A stretch of DNA of 25,548 nucleotides from Priapulus caudatus (GCF_000485595.1 NW_014577067.1:809567-835114), one strand, 5' to 3'. Positions 1-11,100 are shown, numbered from the stretch's first letter. Notes: a model not told the origin generated them from the sequence alone. A program made the numbers and translations.

Positions 1-51
1 GTGTGTGTGTGTGTGTGTTGTGTGTGTGTCGTGTGTGTGTGTCGTGTCGTG

Positions 52-124
<73 letters not shown>

Positions 125-137
125 TGTGTGTGTGTGT
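1..137. repeat. (GT)n microsatellite at the left edge
   Basis: Near-pure GT dinucleotide array with a few TCG interruptions near its start (about 28-56) and one ATG interruption at 118. It runs into the window edge, so its true length is unknown. Confidence 0.97.
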
Positions 138-1251
138 AGAAACAACGGGATGATTTAAATAAGAGGTATAACTTTACTTAGGCAAGCTAAACGACCATCC
201 GTGCCGTTTTCTATTTTCGTATAAATAAAGTTACATCAGTTAATTAAGTCATTCTTCTGTTGACTTAACGTTGGAAAGAAACCAGTTGGATAACCTCCTT
301 AGTATCTGAACATCTCGTAGCAGACACGCAGCTTCAACAATATGCATCACCAACAACGCAATATCTTAATTTACAAGTGCACACAAACGAATACGAAGAT
401 CAACAAACGGATAAGCAATTCCGAAGAATCGTCTATTAGCCTTATCGAAAACCACTGTAGGACAAAATACGGTCAACTATCCGAGTTTCTAACTTTGCGC
501 ATTCGCATTGGGAAATGCAATCTCGCATCTAAGCTAATAAACAGTCAAACGATCGACTCCCCGGATGTTAATTTTTTAATATTGTCTCTGAAATGCAAGA
601 GAAAGTCATGGAAACTCATTCCCGTCACAATGCGTTGACGTTTCCCAGACATTTGCAGGCTCCGAGTGAAGCAACAAACAGACAAGGATTCTGAATGCCC
701 GCACAATATAGAGATACTGACTGTCGGTACTATATAAGGATATTCACCGTTCGGCGGCACCATATAAGGATTTACCGTCGGTACCATATAAGGATTGACC
801 GCTGGTACCAGATTAGCATACGCCATGACCGTTGACACCAGATTGAAAACGGAATTGCATAAATTTCTTAACATCACTAGCTATACTTTAGATTCTGTAT
901 AAATATTTGATAACACATTTTATAAGCCACTGGCCGACACGAATGCATTTCTGACCGCACGTGGTCACTGAAACTCAAGATTTACTCAGTTACGGCTCCT
1001 CTCTGACGTTTAGCAAAATATTTACAAAACACATGCATAGAAAATAAATCGTATTTTTACACACGCTCACACACTCCGTCCGTTTTCTTGAAAAGATAAT
1101 GAACCAAAGTAAGGTACGGTGCGTTGACCTTTTCAAAATGATTTCTCGATAATCAATATAAAATATAATAACGAAAGCTCCGTAAATTTCATTTCATCAT
1201 CAAAACGAGACGTAACGGAAATGGAAAAATGCGACTTTCTGACTCTACTTT
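138..1251. other. AT-rich downstream intergenic sequence
   Basis: No supported gene. It contains one degenerate tandem repeat (721-846). The two open frames here are short, lack domain signatures and show no usable splice context. Confidence 0.6.
721..846. repeat. Degenerate 24-bp tandem repeat, about five units
   Basis: Units contain the core GGTACCATATAAGGATT preceded by CCGTC. The middle units are well conserved and the outer ones diverge in sequence and length. A minus-strand open frame across it, with repeated NPYMVP-like residues, is a consequence of the repeat. Confidence 0.75.
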
Positions 1252-1407
1252 CAGGGCTGTAGCTAGCAGGGGGAGGGGCAAGGGGGCATGCGCAGGTGCC
1301 CCCCAAAGAAAATGTAGATACATTACATGATCAATAGCGGTGACCTTCCCAGAACAAACCACGCAAGTGGCTTTGCCCCCAGGCCAAATTAGTTAGATAC
1401 GCTTCTG
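1252..1407 (+). mobile_element. CAGGG-ended MITE-like element, copy 1
   Basis: A 156-bp block that aligns along its whole length with 4463-4620, including the shared core AATGTAGATACATTA, the motif CCTTCCCAGAACA and a G-run in the first third. Ends are imperfect inverted repeats: CAGGGCTGTAGCTAGC against CAGAAGCGTATCTAAC read from the other end. No internal coding capacity, and no clear 8-bp target duplication in the flanks. hAT elements often begin CAGGG, but the superfamily is uncertain. Confidence 0.7.
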
Positions 1408-2456
1408 ACATCACGACACATATTTAATGGCAGCTGTGCCTCAGACAACAATCGGTTTGCATCGCTATAAATCCACAACACGCTACACGTAAATAAATGC
1501 CCTAGGTACCTATTGGTTCAATAATGATTCAAGAGTACGCATATCTTAAGCAAACGAACCTGTCGATATCCACACCCCTAGCTGTACACTGAAAGCAGTT
1601 CCGATGGTAACATTGTCGTTACTGCAGGATGACATTCAACAAAGGATAAACGAGCGCTACAGGAGAATCGCGAACGAGAGTTTGGTAACCGCCTCGTCAT
1701 CGGTTCGCTGTGATATCCTAAATCTGAATTCTAGAGCACCGTTGAACATACATGTAATAAATATTCAGTAAGAATGTATGAATGGACAGTCAATTGATAT
1801 CATGCACGCGCACACACGCACACTAAGAACAGTGTTAAACAACGGCAATATATCATATCCTTAGATGCATAATACACACAGGCATACCGAACACGCACGC
1901 ACCAAGCACGCACACACGCATGTTCACTAAATACCAAAACACATACTATGACATCGGGAATAGTATAAAGATTTTTCTTTATATGTGAATACATCTAACC
2001 GTGTTAATGGACCGTGTTTCATACCGCTAGTGCCACCTGGTGACGAATCAATGTAATTTTTACGAAGAGATTTGAGAGAGGTTCGTTATCCCCTAGATAT
2101 TTTGGATATTTCTTTAACGAATCTGCAACCGTCAATAAAAACCTCATTTCCACATATCTATGAATGCAAATGGGATGCGACTTCATAACTTCCCTGGGCT
2201 ACACATCATCTCAACTGCTAGGAAGGCGAGAACACGTACATGCGGCAAACAATTATGGTTATCGTAACTCACACTCAGACACACGGCAAAGAGTATTCTG
2301 TACGAATAAGTAAAATAGTAAGAAAACACCTCACGTGTATGACGACGACTATAGTACATATAAGACACAGTTAGACATTGAAATAGCCTACGACGTGTGA
2401 AGTTTTACAGACCATGTATGCGTGTTTCCTTTCATAGAGATTCTATGACAAACAAA
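1408..2456. other. Non-coding sequence downstream of the receptor gene
   Basis: No gene supported. A CA/CG-rich patch at about 1804-1920 creates a spurious minus-strand frame. Confidence 0.55.
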
Positions 2457-2576
2457 GGCATCTAAACAACAGGGTCACAGTTATATGATCTCACGCCGAT
2501 ATGATTGAATGAATCTGTGTACAACAGAGGCGGCTAAACAATTGGTCACAATTCTACGAGCTCACGTTGATAGTGA
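2457..2576. repeat. Diverged direct repeat pair of about 48 bp
   Basis: 2457-2504 and 2529-2576 align, sharing CTAAACAA, GGTCACA and GAGCTCACG-like blocks at a 72-bp offset, with many substitutions. Probably an old local duplication. Confidence 0.6.
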
Positions 2577-3473
2577 GGTTATTAGTGAAGAAGTGAAGTG
2601 AACACGATCGGCAGTGATGAATCTCTTTCTTTCTCTCTCTCTAAATGTCGATCATTTAAGGAACTCGAGTTGTGTGTAGCAGTAAACCATTACGCTGTCT
2701 TTAGACGCGTCGCGTCGCAAATAAATGTCGCTAAGAGACCGAATTAACCCTATCCGTCTGAGCGAGATACCTATGCCGTCAGTGGATATCGTTTCTAGGT
2801 CAGGAATGCCACACCGGCATGATAACACGTGTTTTTCACTCGTACCCGCTCCAAAGTGTCGCTTCACGGCACTTCGTTGCTGAGCAATGTCTTTTAGACC
2901 GTTCTGTCACGACAACATTTGGTTCTATAGCTGCATTTACCTAGTTTCTGCCTGTCAATGACTCCAGGCGGATGGGTCAATTTATGGCTAAGTCTGCGGG
3001 AATTCCACAAAGAGACGGTGAAATGGAATTGCCGTGTATATAGGACAATATAAAAAGCGTTTCATTTTGTTTCGATAGTCAGAGACGGTTTCCCCTATAC
3101 TCGTGAATCAGCTTATAGCATCAGAGAGGCGACAACTAGGTGTGGCCGATATAAATAAATGGTAGTGAAAATGTAGTGCGGGTTTCAGCCATATTTGCGG
3201 CAGACAAAGACACGCCAAATGCTTGCTTCACTACTTCTCTAAGGCCACAAAAGCCTGATCTAGTCGCTTTCCTGTCGCTCGCTGCGTGAACCTCGCGTGA
3301 TGAATTTTTGTTTCGCAGCTACGACGCGCTGCGCACACGCGAGAGCAAACGTCAATAGGTGGCGTGACAGTAGTCTTTCTCTAAGCGGCCATCTCTCCGG
3401 TTGTCGTGATGACCGCGACCTACTGAAGCAGCAAGCGGCGTGCGGCGTAGAAGGTTGGTCGAGTGAAATCCTT
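2577..3473. other. Probable 3' untranslated and flanking region of the receptor gene
   Basis: Lies immediately downstream of the minus-strand stop codon. I find no AATAAA or ATTAAA on the minus strand between 3473 and about 2900. The variant CATAAA at 2986-2981 is the nearest candidate poly(A) signal. No other gene seen. Confidence 0.4.
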
Positions 3474-3573
3474 CTACAATTTGTCAAGTTCGGAGTCGGA
3501 TCCAACGGCGTCGTCCAGCTGCTGAGGCTTAACGATCTCTTCATCATCTCTCGTTTGATTCTTCTTCTTTGGT
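3474..3573 (-). CDS. Receptor exon 8: cytoplasmic tail and stop codon
   Basis: 100 nt: one base completing Lys435, 32 codons and TAG. The acceptor is among the best in the window, a long pyrimidine tract (CTGTTCTTCCGTCTCTTTCG) then CCCCGCAG. The tail begins PKKKNQTRDDEEIV, a basic stop-transfer patch followed by acidic residues, and ends GSDSELDKL. Both serines of SDSELD fit the casein kinase 2 pattern S-x-x-D/E. There is no tyrosine, hence no ITAM, ITIM or NPxY motif, so any signalling would need a partner or be limited to trafficking. A longer open frame on the same strand in another phase, and one on the opposite strand, overlap here but match nothing. I place this exon by splice-site quality and phase rather than by homology. 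Confidence 0.68.
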
Positions 3574-4056
3574 CTGCGGGGCGAAAGAGACGGAAGAACA
3601 GCGGCATGACTTTCACGTGACTATTGTGATCTATCGAAAAATATTCTCATTGGTTCCCATGTTCGGCCACCCGACGTATAGCGAGCGGCATCGTTTGTAA
3701 CATGTTATACGCATGTTATTCTTTATTGAGCGTTGCCACGGAAGATGTTGGTGGCATTAATAACTTCTCATTTAACCATCACCATCACCTTCACTAATAT
3801 TATATAATAATAATAATAATAATAATAACTACAATAAAAACAAGAAGAATAACGATGTCACAGCAGTGTTTCCTATATGCATGGCAAGATTTTACAAACG
3901 GACACCGAGCGCAGATTTTTTTACAAAAGAAAAATACTACCAAAAAGTTACGTTATACAGAGGCATACAAATACTATGAAAAAAATACTAAAGAAATACA
4001 AAAATTACACCAAAATAACACACTGAAAAAACATTATAATGAAGAAATGTACGAAC
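3574..4056 (-). other. Intron between receptor exons 7 and 8
   Basis: 483 bp, AT-rich, with an ATA trinucleotide run at about 3806-3828. The plus-strand frame from 3855 to 4118 is low-complexity and antisense to exon 7. Confidence 0.65.
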
Positions 4057-4186
4057 TTTCCACAGCCGCCACGGCAGGCGACACAGTAGATGAAGCATCC
4101 AAATGGAAACACGACTAGAATGGCCAACGCCGCGACGTAGACAGGCATCATCGGAGAGTGAAAGATGTAGTCGCTCATGTACTGCG
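4057..4186 (-). CDS. Receptor exon 7: transmembrane segment and juxtamembrane cysteines
   Basis: 130 nt encoding residues 393-434, phase 1 in and phase 2 out. The acceptor GCTCTTCGCATCACAG has a good pyrimidine tract and the phase required by exon 6; a second CAG six bases further on would be phase 0. After a short stalk (QYMSDYIFHSP), residues 405-428 form one hydrophobic span (PVYVAALAILVVF, then FGCFIYCVA), followed by CRGGCGK. Four cysteines lie at or just inside the inner membrane face, so palmitoylation is possible (inference). The donor GTTCGT is poor. If unused, the frame continues through a second hydrophobic stretch to a stop at about 4005, which would be an alternative end for the protein. 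Confidence 0.72.
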
Positions 4187-4399
4187 CTGTGATGCGAAGA
4201 GCAAAACGTACGACGCGGTCATTATTCAACCTCTGCGCACATTTAACGCGCGTGTCAACACAACAGCCGATAGAACAAAGGGTGAAAGGAAAAAAAAATT
4301 TTAATTAACGTGAAATTCGGAGAATGAGTCATCGAGTGCGGGTAATCGTGCGCGACGGTCTGACGCAGATGCTTAAGGGCCTAGCAAACACGATAAATA

Positions 4400-4462
4400 C
4401 AGGGCCATAGCTAGCATTGGGGGGGGGGCTAAGGGGAAGCTACCCCCTCGAGAAATTAAATG
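4400..4462 (+). repeat. Partial duplicated head of the CAGGG-ended element
   Basis: 63 bp repeating the first part of the adjacent element: CAGGGCC, TAGCTAGC, a run of ten or more G, AAGGGGAAG, then CCCCCT and GAGAAAT. It stops where the full copy starts. Either a tandem duplication of the end or one element nested at the border of another. Confidence 0.65.
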
Positions 4463-4620
4463 CAGGGCCGTGGCTAGCGTTGGGGGGGGGAGGCAAAGGG
4501 AAGTTATCCCCTAGAGAAATGTAGATACATTATACATGGTCAATGGCGGTTGCCTTCCCAGAACACAATCCACACGTGGCTTCGCCACCCCCAAGGCAAA
4601 ATAGGTTAGCTACGCTCCTG
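4463..4620 (+). mobile_element. CAGGG-ended MITE-like element, copy 2
   Basis: 158 bp, same orientation and layout as 1252-1407. The ends CAGGGCCGTGGCTAGC and, from the other side, CAGGAGCGTAGCTAAC match at 12 of 16 positions, so the terminal inverted repeats are better kept than in copy 1. Non-coding. No convincing target-site duplication. Confidence 0.72.
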
Positions 4621-4750
4621 GAGTGTTGAAGCATCTCTGCGCGCTCACTCTAATAACACACAACTAACTCTCACAAATAATAAACTAACTAATTGCTAGC
4701 TAATAAAATTTCATAGCACTCTAGTTTAATGACACATTCGAATGAATATA

Positions 4751-4949
4751 TACGCTACGTCAGCATGGCGTAAAACACGTGTTCCCTATCAGGAATCGAA
4801 CGAATAGCAATACTAAAAATAATAATAGCAGGAGTAGATCATAAACAGAAGATGTTACTCCTGATAACAGTACTTAAAATAATATGCGGTACATTTACCC
4901 TACGTCAGTATGCGTGAAACCCGTGTTCACTATCAAGAATCGAACTAAT
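4751..4949. repeat. Diverged direct repeats of about 55 bp
   Basis: 4751-4806 and 4896-4949 share CTACGTCAG, ACGTGTTC-like and CTATCA-GAATCGAAC blocks with scattered changes. On the minus strand the block ends GTTCGATTC, which resembles a tRNA B box, but no tRNA fold was found. Confidence 0.6.
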
Positions 4950-5280
4950 GTTAAGTGAAAGCTCCACAACGTACAATAAATTATGCCCTTGTAATTAATT
5001 ATTACTTTAACTACAACCAGTGGTAGTAGTAATAATAAATATTACAATTAAATAACAAATATTGTTGTTATTATCATTACTATCCGGAGTCTAATTTTTT
5101 GTTAATCAGCCTACTCCTGCGATTATTTATTATTATTATCGGTATTATGTTATGGTTCGATAGAATAATTTCATTATTGACATTAATTACAACCAGATCA
5201 GGAAATATTTTGCGAAATGCTAATTATACGGTAATTAGGGATTTCTTCTGTCGTGCATGTTGTGAGTCAACAGTACGTAC

Positions 5281-5493
5281 GCGTGTGGGCGAACTTCCAG
5301 CGCAAACTAAATCCGCGTATGCCGTCCCATGGCTCCGGATGTGCCAGGCCAGCCACCGGATACGACACGAACCGGACCGACATCACCGCCGAGTCCGTGA
5401 GTCCGGCGTTGATGTCCGAAGCGGATCCGGATGTGATCCAGGCGGCGCGCAGGACGCCCGGGCAGGAATTGTTGCTGTACAGGCACGTGTAAT
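5281..5493 (-). CDS. Receptor exon 6: second half of the CUB domain
   Basis: 213 nt encoding residues 322-391, phase 1 at both ends. The acceptor is CCGATTCCTAG and the donor GTACGT. The codon split with exon 5 gives Asp321, completing LEIRDY. Cys324 and Cys331 supply the third and fourth CUB cysteines, closer together than the roughly 20-residue spacing I would expect. MSVRFVSY and IRGFSLRWKF match the last CUB strands (family pattern VxFxS then GFxxxY). NNS at Asn328 is a possible glycosylation site. Plus-strand open frames over this interval are antisense shadows. The close Cys pair is a genuine deviation from a textbook CUB. Confidence 0.85.
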
Positions 5494-6835
5494 CTAGGAA
5501 TCGGAAAACACGTGATCGCATTAGAACGCACTGATAGGCGTGTTTTTGGGGGGCGATCAAACGATCCAGAACACGAATTATTTACGCTGCTGGCAAGCTG
5601 GATTCGAAAGAGATTCAATTACGCAGCACGTTAATTAGTCAATCAGCCATCGCTGTTAGTTATGAACTGTTAAGTTTTTTCCTCAGATAAGTCTAGATCA
5701 AGTGTCACATATCAGACGGACCCGTCTCAAGGAAAGAGGCTCATCGTCTCACGTGCGATCGATCGAATCATATGCGTTAATACACAAGATGTTTGATTAA
5801 ATCGAAGGCAAGGCTGCAATTTACAGCTGAATAATTTTGGGACCGAAAGATCTACTGGCATTAGTCTGGAAATGGCTAATACTTTATTATCAGGCTCTAA
5901 TACTGAGATTTTAGATTCCACTATATCATAAAATAACTATATAATAACATGAGTTTGATTAAATTAAGTCACTTTAGGAATAAGTGATTGCATTTGCTTT
6001 TGTCCACTTAACTAATTTATTTCACAACCGTTTCTGCCGACCCAGTCCTCGCTCCGCCTAGCAAATCTACGGATTCAGAACACTTAAAACTAGGTTACAT
6101 ATCGATATTTTGCATAGAGTTACGATTATGAAGTCCTGCCTTCATTTTGCTCTCTATCGGTTCGATCGCAACCCGCAATTATACAGAATGCGTGCTAGGG
6201 CGCATAAACGATTCTCGCTGTACATGCAAATAGCTGAAGGGTAGTAATGGCACATATTCGTGGAAGAAGCTAATGGAAGGTTTAAACCCCATTTAATGTC
6301 ATTTCGGTGTTTCATGCCTCAGAATGCGAGCGAATGGATGGGCTTTTACCGTGGTTGGCTGATGCATACGAAACTATGCATACGAAACTATGTCTGCTGC
6401 TGTAAATAATGTTTTTTATTTGTTTTCAGCATAAAAGTGAGTATAATAAATACAGAAATTATTTCAGAATTTCTACCCGATAAGGGTGCTTCGTAGATGA
6501 TGATTACAGAACTCGACCCAACTCATCATTTTACTCAACTAACAAACGCTCGTAATTGCATTTTCTAACGTAATGACATGATATGAAACCCAGCGATTTA
6601 TTCCGATCTTGCTAATAAACAAGCAACACTAGCAATGGTTTGAAAATTTTAATATTATACATTGGAAATAATACTTTTCGCAACCACGACTGAATAAGAA
6701 CTACATCCACATGTATGCTTGCGGCACGGCTAATATTCAGTGGCGCCCTCTTGCGCTGATATTACCCACCAAATGCCTCGTGTCTCACGCGTAGAAATAA
6801 TATACTGGTGTCTCTTTATATTTCGATGGTCTCAC
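5494..6835 (-). other. Intron between receptor exons 5 and 6
   Basis: 1342 bp, AT-rich. Only a 14-bp tandem duplication (ATGCATACGAAACT twice, 6362-6389) stands out. No RNA gene or transposon recognised. Confidence 0.7.
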
Positions 6836-7029
6836 CTCTAATCTCGAGACGCGAACCGCTGAACTCCGTGGGAAAGCTGGTGGTGATCTTTACTATCTTC
6901 ATGAGACGTGTGCTGGTGACGCCTAGTCCAGCCGCGGAGAAGTCAACCACCCACCGACAGTCACGATAGGCCGGATACTCCAACGGAAAATCGTCCGACG
7001 ATATGTCACCATCGTACTCGTAGTCCAAA
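6836..7029 (-). CDS. Receptor exon 5: first half of the CUB domain
   Basis: 194 nt encoding residues 257-320, phase 2 in and phase 1 out. The acceptor CCCGTTCTCAG has a good pyrimidine tract; the donor is AGAG then GTGAGA. The CUB signature is clear: Gly263-x-Ile, DDFPLEYPAYRDCRW (Cys280, the second CUB cysteine), a long beta-sandwich stretch, and SRLEIR leading into the Asp-Tyr encoded across the next junction, matching the family LEIRDG. CUB domains are about 110-residue beta-sandwich modules that mediate protein contacts, often with bound calcium. The exon lies 113 bp from a MITE and 46 bp from a TA-rich tract, both on the upstream intron side. Confidence 0.87.
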
Positions 7030-7074
7030 CTGAGAACGGGTCGGGTGGTATGCATGAGCATCGGCAAGAACGTT

Positions 7075-7133
7075 TATGTATATATATATATATTATAATA
7101 TAATATTATATTATATTATATATATATATATTT
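7075..7133. repeat. TA-rich microsatellite
   Basis: Alternating TA with TATTATAATATAATATTATA interruptions; self-complementary. Lies between the MITE and receptor exon 5. Confidence 0.9.
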
Positions 7134-7141
7134 GTATTATG

Positions 7142-7354
7142 TAGATAATTAAAGAACAAGACATTCACTTTTAGCCTGTTACTCGAGGTTCACGCTTACA
7201 GCGATCATAGCAGACCAGACTTTAATGAGAACTAATCTATTCATTAATCTTTCTTATTGGATTTATTCTTCGATTAAATCTGTCTGATGATGCGTAAGCG
7301 TGACTCGACAAGTAAAGACAGCTAAAAGTGATGTCTTGTCCTTTAATTTATCTA
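7142..7354. mobile_element. 213-bp inverted-repeat MITE with TA target site
   Basis: The left arm (7142-7199) and right arm (7294-7354, read in reverse complement) align over about 60 bp, sharing TAGATAA, TTAAAG, ACAAGACAT, CACTTTTAGC and CACGCTTAC. The element sits between TA dinucleotides, as expected for Tc1/mariner-type insertions, with termini GATAA inside them. The central 94 bp is unpaired and non-coding. Confidence 0.75.
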
Positions 7355-7594
7355 ACCGACTACACATTTATTACGCCTCTGCAACTTAAATGCATTCGAG
7401 CCCTCTAACGCACAGCATAGACTCAGCATCCAGACTTTAATATATATATATATACTGATACTGGCTACACATTGTTCATGCGTGTTTGCGTTACTAAGCG
7501 TGGTTAATGCAGGAGGTATTAGACTTAGCATGCCGTCAACGGTAAAACAGTGCGAGAATAAATGTACCGTAGCAATGCGTTTGGCCAACGACAA

Positions 7595-7735
7595 TCATAA
7601 ACGAACGACAATATTGGGCGTTGGCAATGTAGATAATGACAAATGGCTATGACACTGCCAATTGAAAATAGCCAATGACAATGACAATGCCATGAGACAC
7701 TGACAATACCCAATTAGCATGACAATGACAATATC
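7595..7735. repeat. Degenerate TGACAATG-type simple repeat
   Basis: Repeated ATGACAATG and GACACTG words with spacers of variable length. It produces overlapping short minus-strand frames rich in CHCH, which are not credible proteins. Confidence 0.7.
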
Positions 7736-8125
7736 GGACGATATGAAAGTATAAACAACGTAAAATGAATTGACGCGCGATGTGTACAAACCACTGGATG
7801 ACAATCACATCACGCCACCGATTCAATCATCCGTATTACCGCGCTTGAATGACGTTGAATTACGTTGCGGAGCAAGTCACGATGCCACCGGCCGTAAACA
7901 ACGCCCCGTGAACGCCGCGTGACAACCAACGCAAAATAATGAAGCGCAACGATCACCGCGCTGACGCTTGACGGCCGAAGGTCGTGCTCGCCGCAGCGTG
8001 TGATGAACGTTCGTAAAGCGTTTTAGTAGGCGCCCTCGGATAACAATCGGCCGTAATTGCAGCTGCTGTCGGTAGGATGCCTGTCGCCATCTTCATTGTG
8101 CCGCAGAATTCATCCAACACGACAC

Positions 8126-11100
8126 GGCAGCCATCACGCGGGCCAGGCCCTAGCAGCATCACACTCGCTACAGCATCACACGCCGCCTAGACAAGCACTA
8201 GCAAGCTCACACGCCACCGCCGCCTAGCTAAAGCAGTATCACACGCCGCCTTTAGCAGCATCACCACGCCGCCCTACAGCACACACGCCGCCTAGCAGCA
8301 TCACAACGCCGGCCCTAAACAGCATCACCGAAGGAACCGGCACGCCCGCCTACTAGATATCACACGCTGCCTAGCAGCATCAACACGCCGCTAGGCAGCA
8401 TCACAACAGACGCGCCTACAGCATCACACGCCGCCTAGCAGCATCACACCGGGGCCGCTAGGGAGCATTCACTGACGCTGCTAGCTAGGCAGCATCACCA
8501 CGCTCGCTCTAGCAGCATCACACGCCGCCTAGCAGTATCCAACAGCAGCTGCCTAGCAAGCATCACAGCGCGCGCTAGCATTATCACACGCTGCTAGCAG
8601 CAATCACATTGCACCCGCCTACAGCATCACCACGCTCGCCTAGCAGCATCACAATCGGGTCAGCCTAAAGCAGTATCACACAGAGGCGCGCGCCGCTAGT
8701 AGCATCACACAAAGGGACGAGTGGGAATAGCCGCTAGCTAGCACACACACCCGCCTACAGTATCACACGGACCGCCTAGCAGCATCACACGCCGCCTAGC
8801 GCCTCACACCAATGCCCTAGCTAGCAGCATCAACACACGCCGCCTTAGCAGCATCACACGCCGGCCTAGCTACAGTACCACACCCGCCTAGCATATCACA
8901 CCTGGCCAGCAGCATCACAGCGCCGCCTACAGTATCACACGTATCCGCTAGGCCAGCATCACACGCTGCTAGCAGCATCACACGCCGGCCTAGCTAGCAG
9001 CCATCACCGCCGCCTAGCAGCATCACACCACGCCTAGCTAAGCAGTAATCACCGCCGCTAGCAGTATCACACTGCTCAGCCAGCAATCAACAGCCCGCCT
9101 AGCAGTATCACACCGATCCGCCTAGCAGTCATCACACGGCTCGGCCGCCAGCAAAGTATCAACACGCCGGACCTAGCAGCATCACACCGCGCGCCTAGCA
9201 GCATCACACGCAGAGCCGCCTACAGTATCACACGGAGCCCGGCCGCCTAGCAGGCATCACACGCCGCCTAGCAGTAATCACACGGCCGCCTAGCAGCATC
9301 ACAACGTGAGATCCGCCTAGCAGGCAATCACGATCCCGCCTAGGCAGCATCACACGCTGCTAGCCAGCATCACACGCTGCCTAGCTAGCAGCATCACACG
9401 CCGCCTAGCAGCATCACACGCCGCCTAGCAGCATCACACGCCGCCTAGCAGTACCATCACACGGCCGCCTAGCGGCATCACACCCCGCCTACAGCATCAC
9501 ACGCCGCCTAGCCAGTATCACACGCCGCCAGCGCATCAACAGCCGGCCCTACAGCATCAACACGACGGAGGGCCGGCCTAGGCCAGGCATCACAACGCCG
9601 CCAGGAGCATCAACGAGCCGCCTAGCAGCATCACACGCCGCCATAGCTAGCAGTATCACACGCCGCCTAGCACATCATCACGCCGCCTAGCAGCATCAGC
9701 ACGGCTGCCTTAGGCAGGCAAGCATCACACGCCGCTAGCAGCATCAACAACCGCCGCCTAGCTAGCAGTATCAACAACGCCGCCTAGCAGCATCACACTC
9801 CGCCTAGGCAGCATCAGCACGCTGCCTAGCAGCAGCATCACACGCGCCTAGCAGCATCACAAACCGCGCCTGCAAGCATCACACGCCGCCTAGCAGTATC
9901 ACACGCCGCCTAGCAACATCACACCCGCCTAAGCAGCTATCACACGCCGCCTAGCAGTATCAGCACGCCGCCTAGCAGCATCACACGCCGCCCTTAGCAA
10001 GCATCACAACGCCGCCTCAGCAGCATCACACGCCGCCTAGCAGCATACGATGCCCGCCTAAGCAGCAATCACACGCCGCCTAGAAGTTCGCAGTCATCAC
10101 GATCAAGCCGGCCTAGCAGCATCACTACGCGCTAGCGATATCACCACGCCGCCGTGAGCAAGCCTCACACAGCCGACTAGCAGCAGTCAACAGCTGTCCT
10201 AGCTGGAGGCAGCATCACACGCCGCCTAGCAAGCATCACACGCAGCGCCCTACTAGCACATCACGCTTGGACAGCAGTAGGCACACGCCGCCTAGCCGCA
10301 TCACACCGGCCGCCTAGCAGCATCACACGCCGCTCTACAGCATGCCAACACGAGCCGCCTAAGCAGCATCACACGCCGCCTAGCAGGTCATCACGACGTA
10401 TCTGCCTAGCTGACAGCATCACACAACGATGCCATTAGCTCGCAGTACACACGCCGCTAGCAAGTGATCACAACGCCGGCGTAGCAGTCACACGAACTGC
10501 CTAGCTAGCAGGCATCACAGCCGTGCCTACAGGCAATCACACGCGCGCCTAGCTAGCAGCATCACACGATGCTCTAGCTAGCAGTATCACACGCACGCCT
10601 AGCAGTATCAAGCAACGCGCGCTAGGACAGCAGGTCAACAACGATGCCTAGCTAGCAGCATCACATCGCCGCCTAGCAGCAATCACACGAATGCATAAGC
10701 TAGGGCAGCAATCACACGCGCGCCTAGCAGCATCACACGCCCCAGGCACGAAGCCGCCTAGCTAGCAGCATCACACGGAGACGCCGCCTAGCACATCACA
10801 CGTGCCGCCTAGCAGCATACGAGCGCCGCCTAGCAGCAACTAAATCTACGCCGCTAGCAGCGATCACACGGGGTCGAGGTAGTCCGCCTAGCAGCATCAC
10901 ACGCCGCCTAGCAGTATCACACGCTGCCTAGCAGCATCACATCGCAAGCTAGCAGCATCACACGCCGCCTAAGCTAGCAGCATGCACACGGCCGGCTAGC
11001 AGATCACAACGCTGCTAGCAGCATAACACCCGCCTAGCAGCATCAGCGACGATGCCTAGCTACACATCAACACGGCGTACACATCCGCTAAGCAGCATCA

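Larger units (their letters stand above)
4187..5280 (-). other. Intron between receptor exons 6 and 7
   Basis: 1094 bp. Contains the second CAGGG-ended element with a duplicated head, a diverged 55-bp direct repeat pair and an AT-rich tract (about 5000-5240). Confidence 0.75.

Noticed and set aside
545-877. 110-codon minus-strand frame with NPYMVP repeats
   Set aside because: It derives from the 24-bp tandem repeat and has no splice or domain support.
2652-2867. 71-codon minus-strand frame in the region past the receptor stop
   Set aside because: No recognisable domain, signal or splice context; length is within chance expectation.
3260-3620. Two long overlapping frames, 118 codons minus and 107 codons plus
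   Set aside because: Neither shows a domain. The minus-strand sequence has a convincing splice acceptor that selects a third frame, which ends the receptor; the long frames are shadows.
3855-4118. 87-codon plus-strand frame rich in Lys, Asn, Tyr
   Set aside because: Composition follows AT-rich DNA and it is antisense to the transmembrane exon.
4786-4806. tRNA or tRNA-derived SINE suggested by GTTCGATTC on the minus strand
   Set aside because: No T-stem pairing around it, no A box at the right distance and no acceptor stem.
5099-5618. Several overlapping frames on both strands around the second CUB exon
   Set aside because: Only the minus frame with the CUB ending and splice borders at 5281 and 5493 is supported; the others are shadows in a GC-rich exon.
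5727-5921. 64-codon minus-strand frame that might be a transposon remnant
   Set aside because: No similarity I can name and no terminal repeats.
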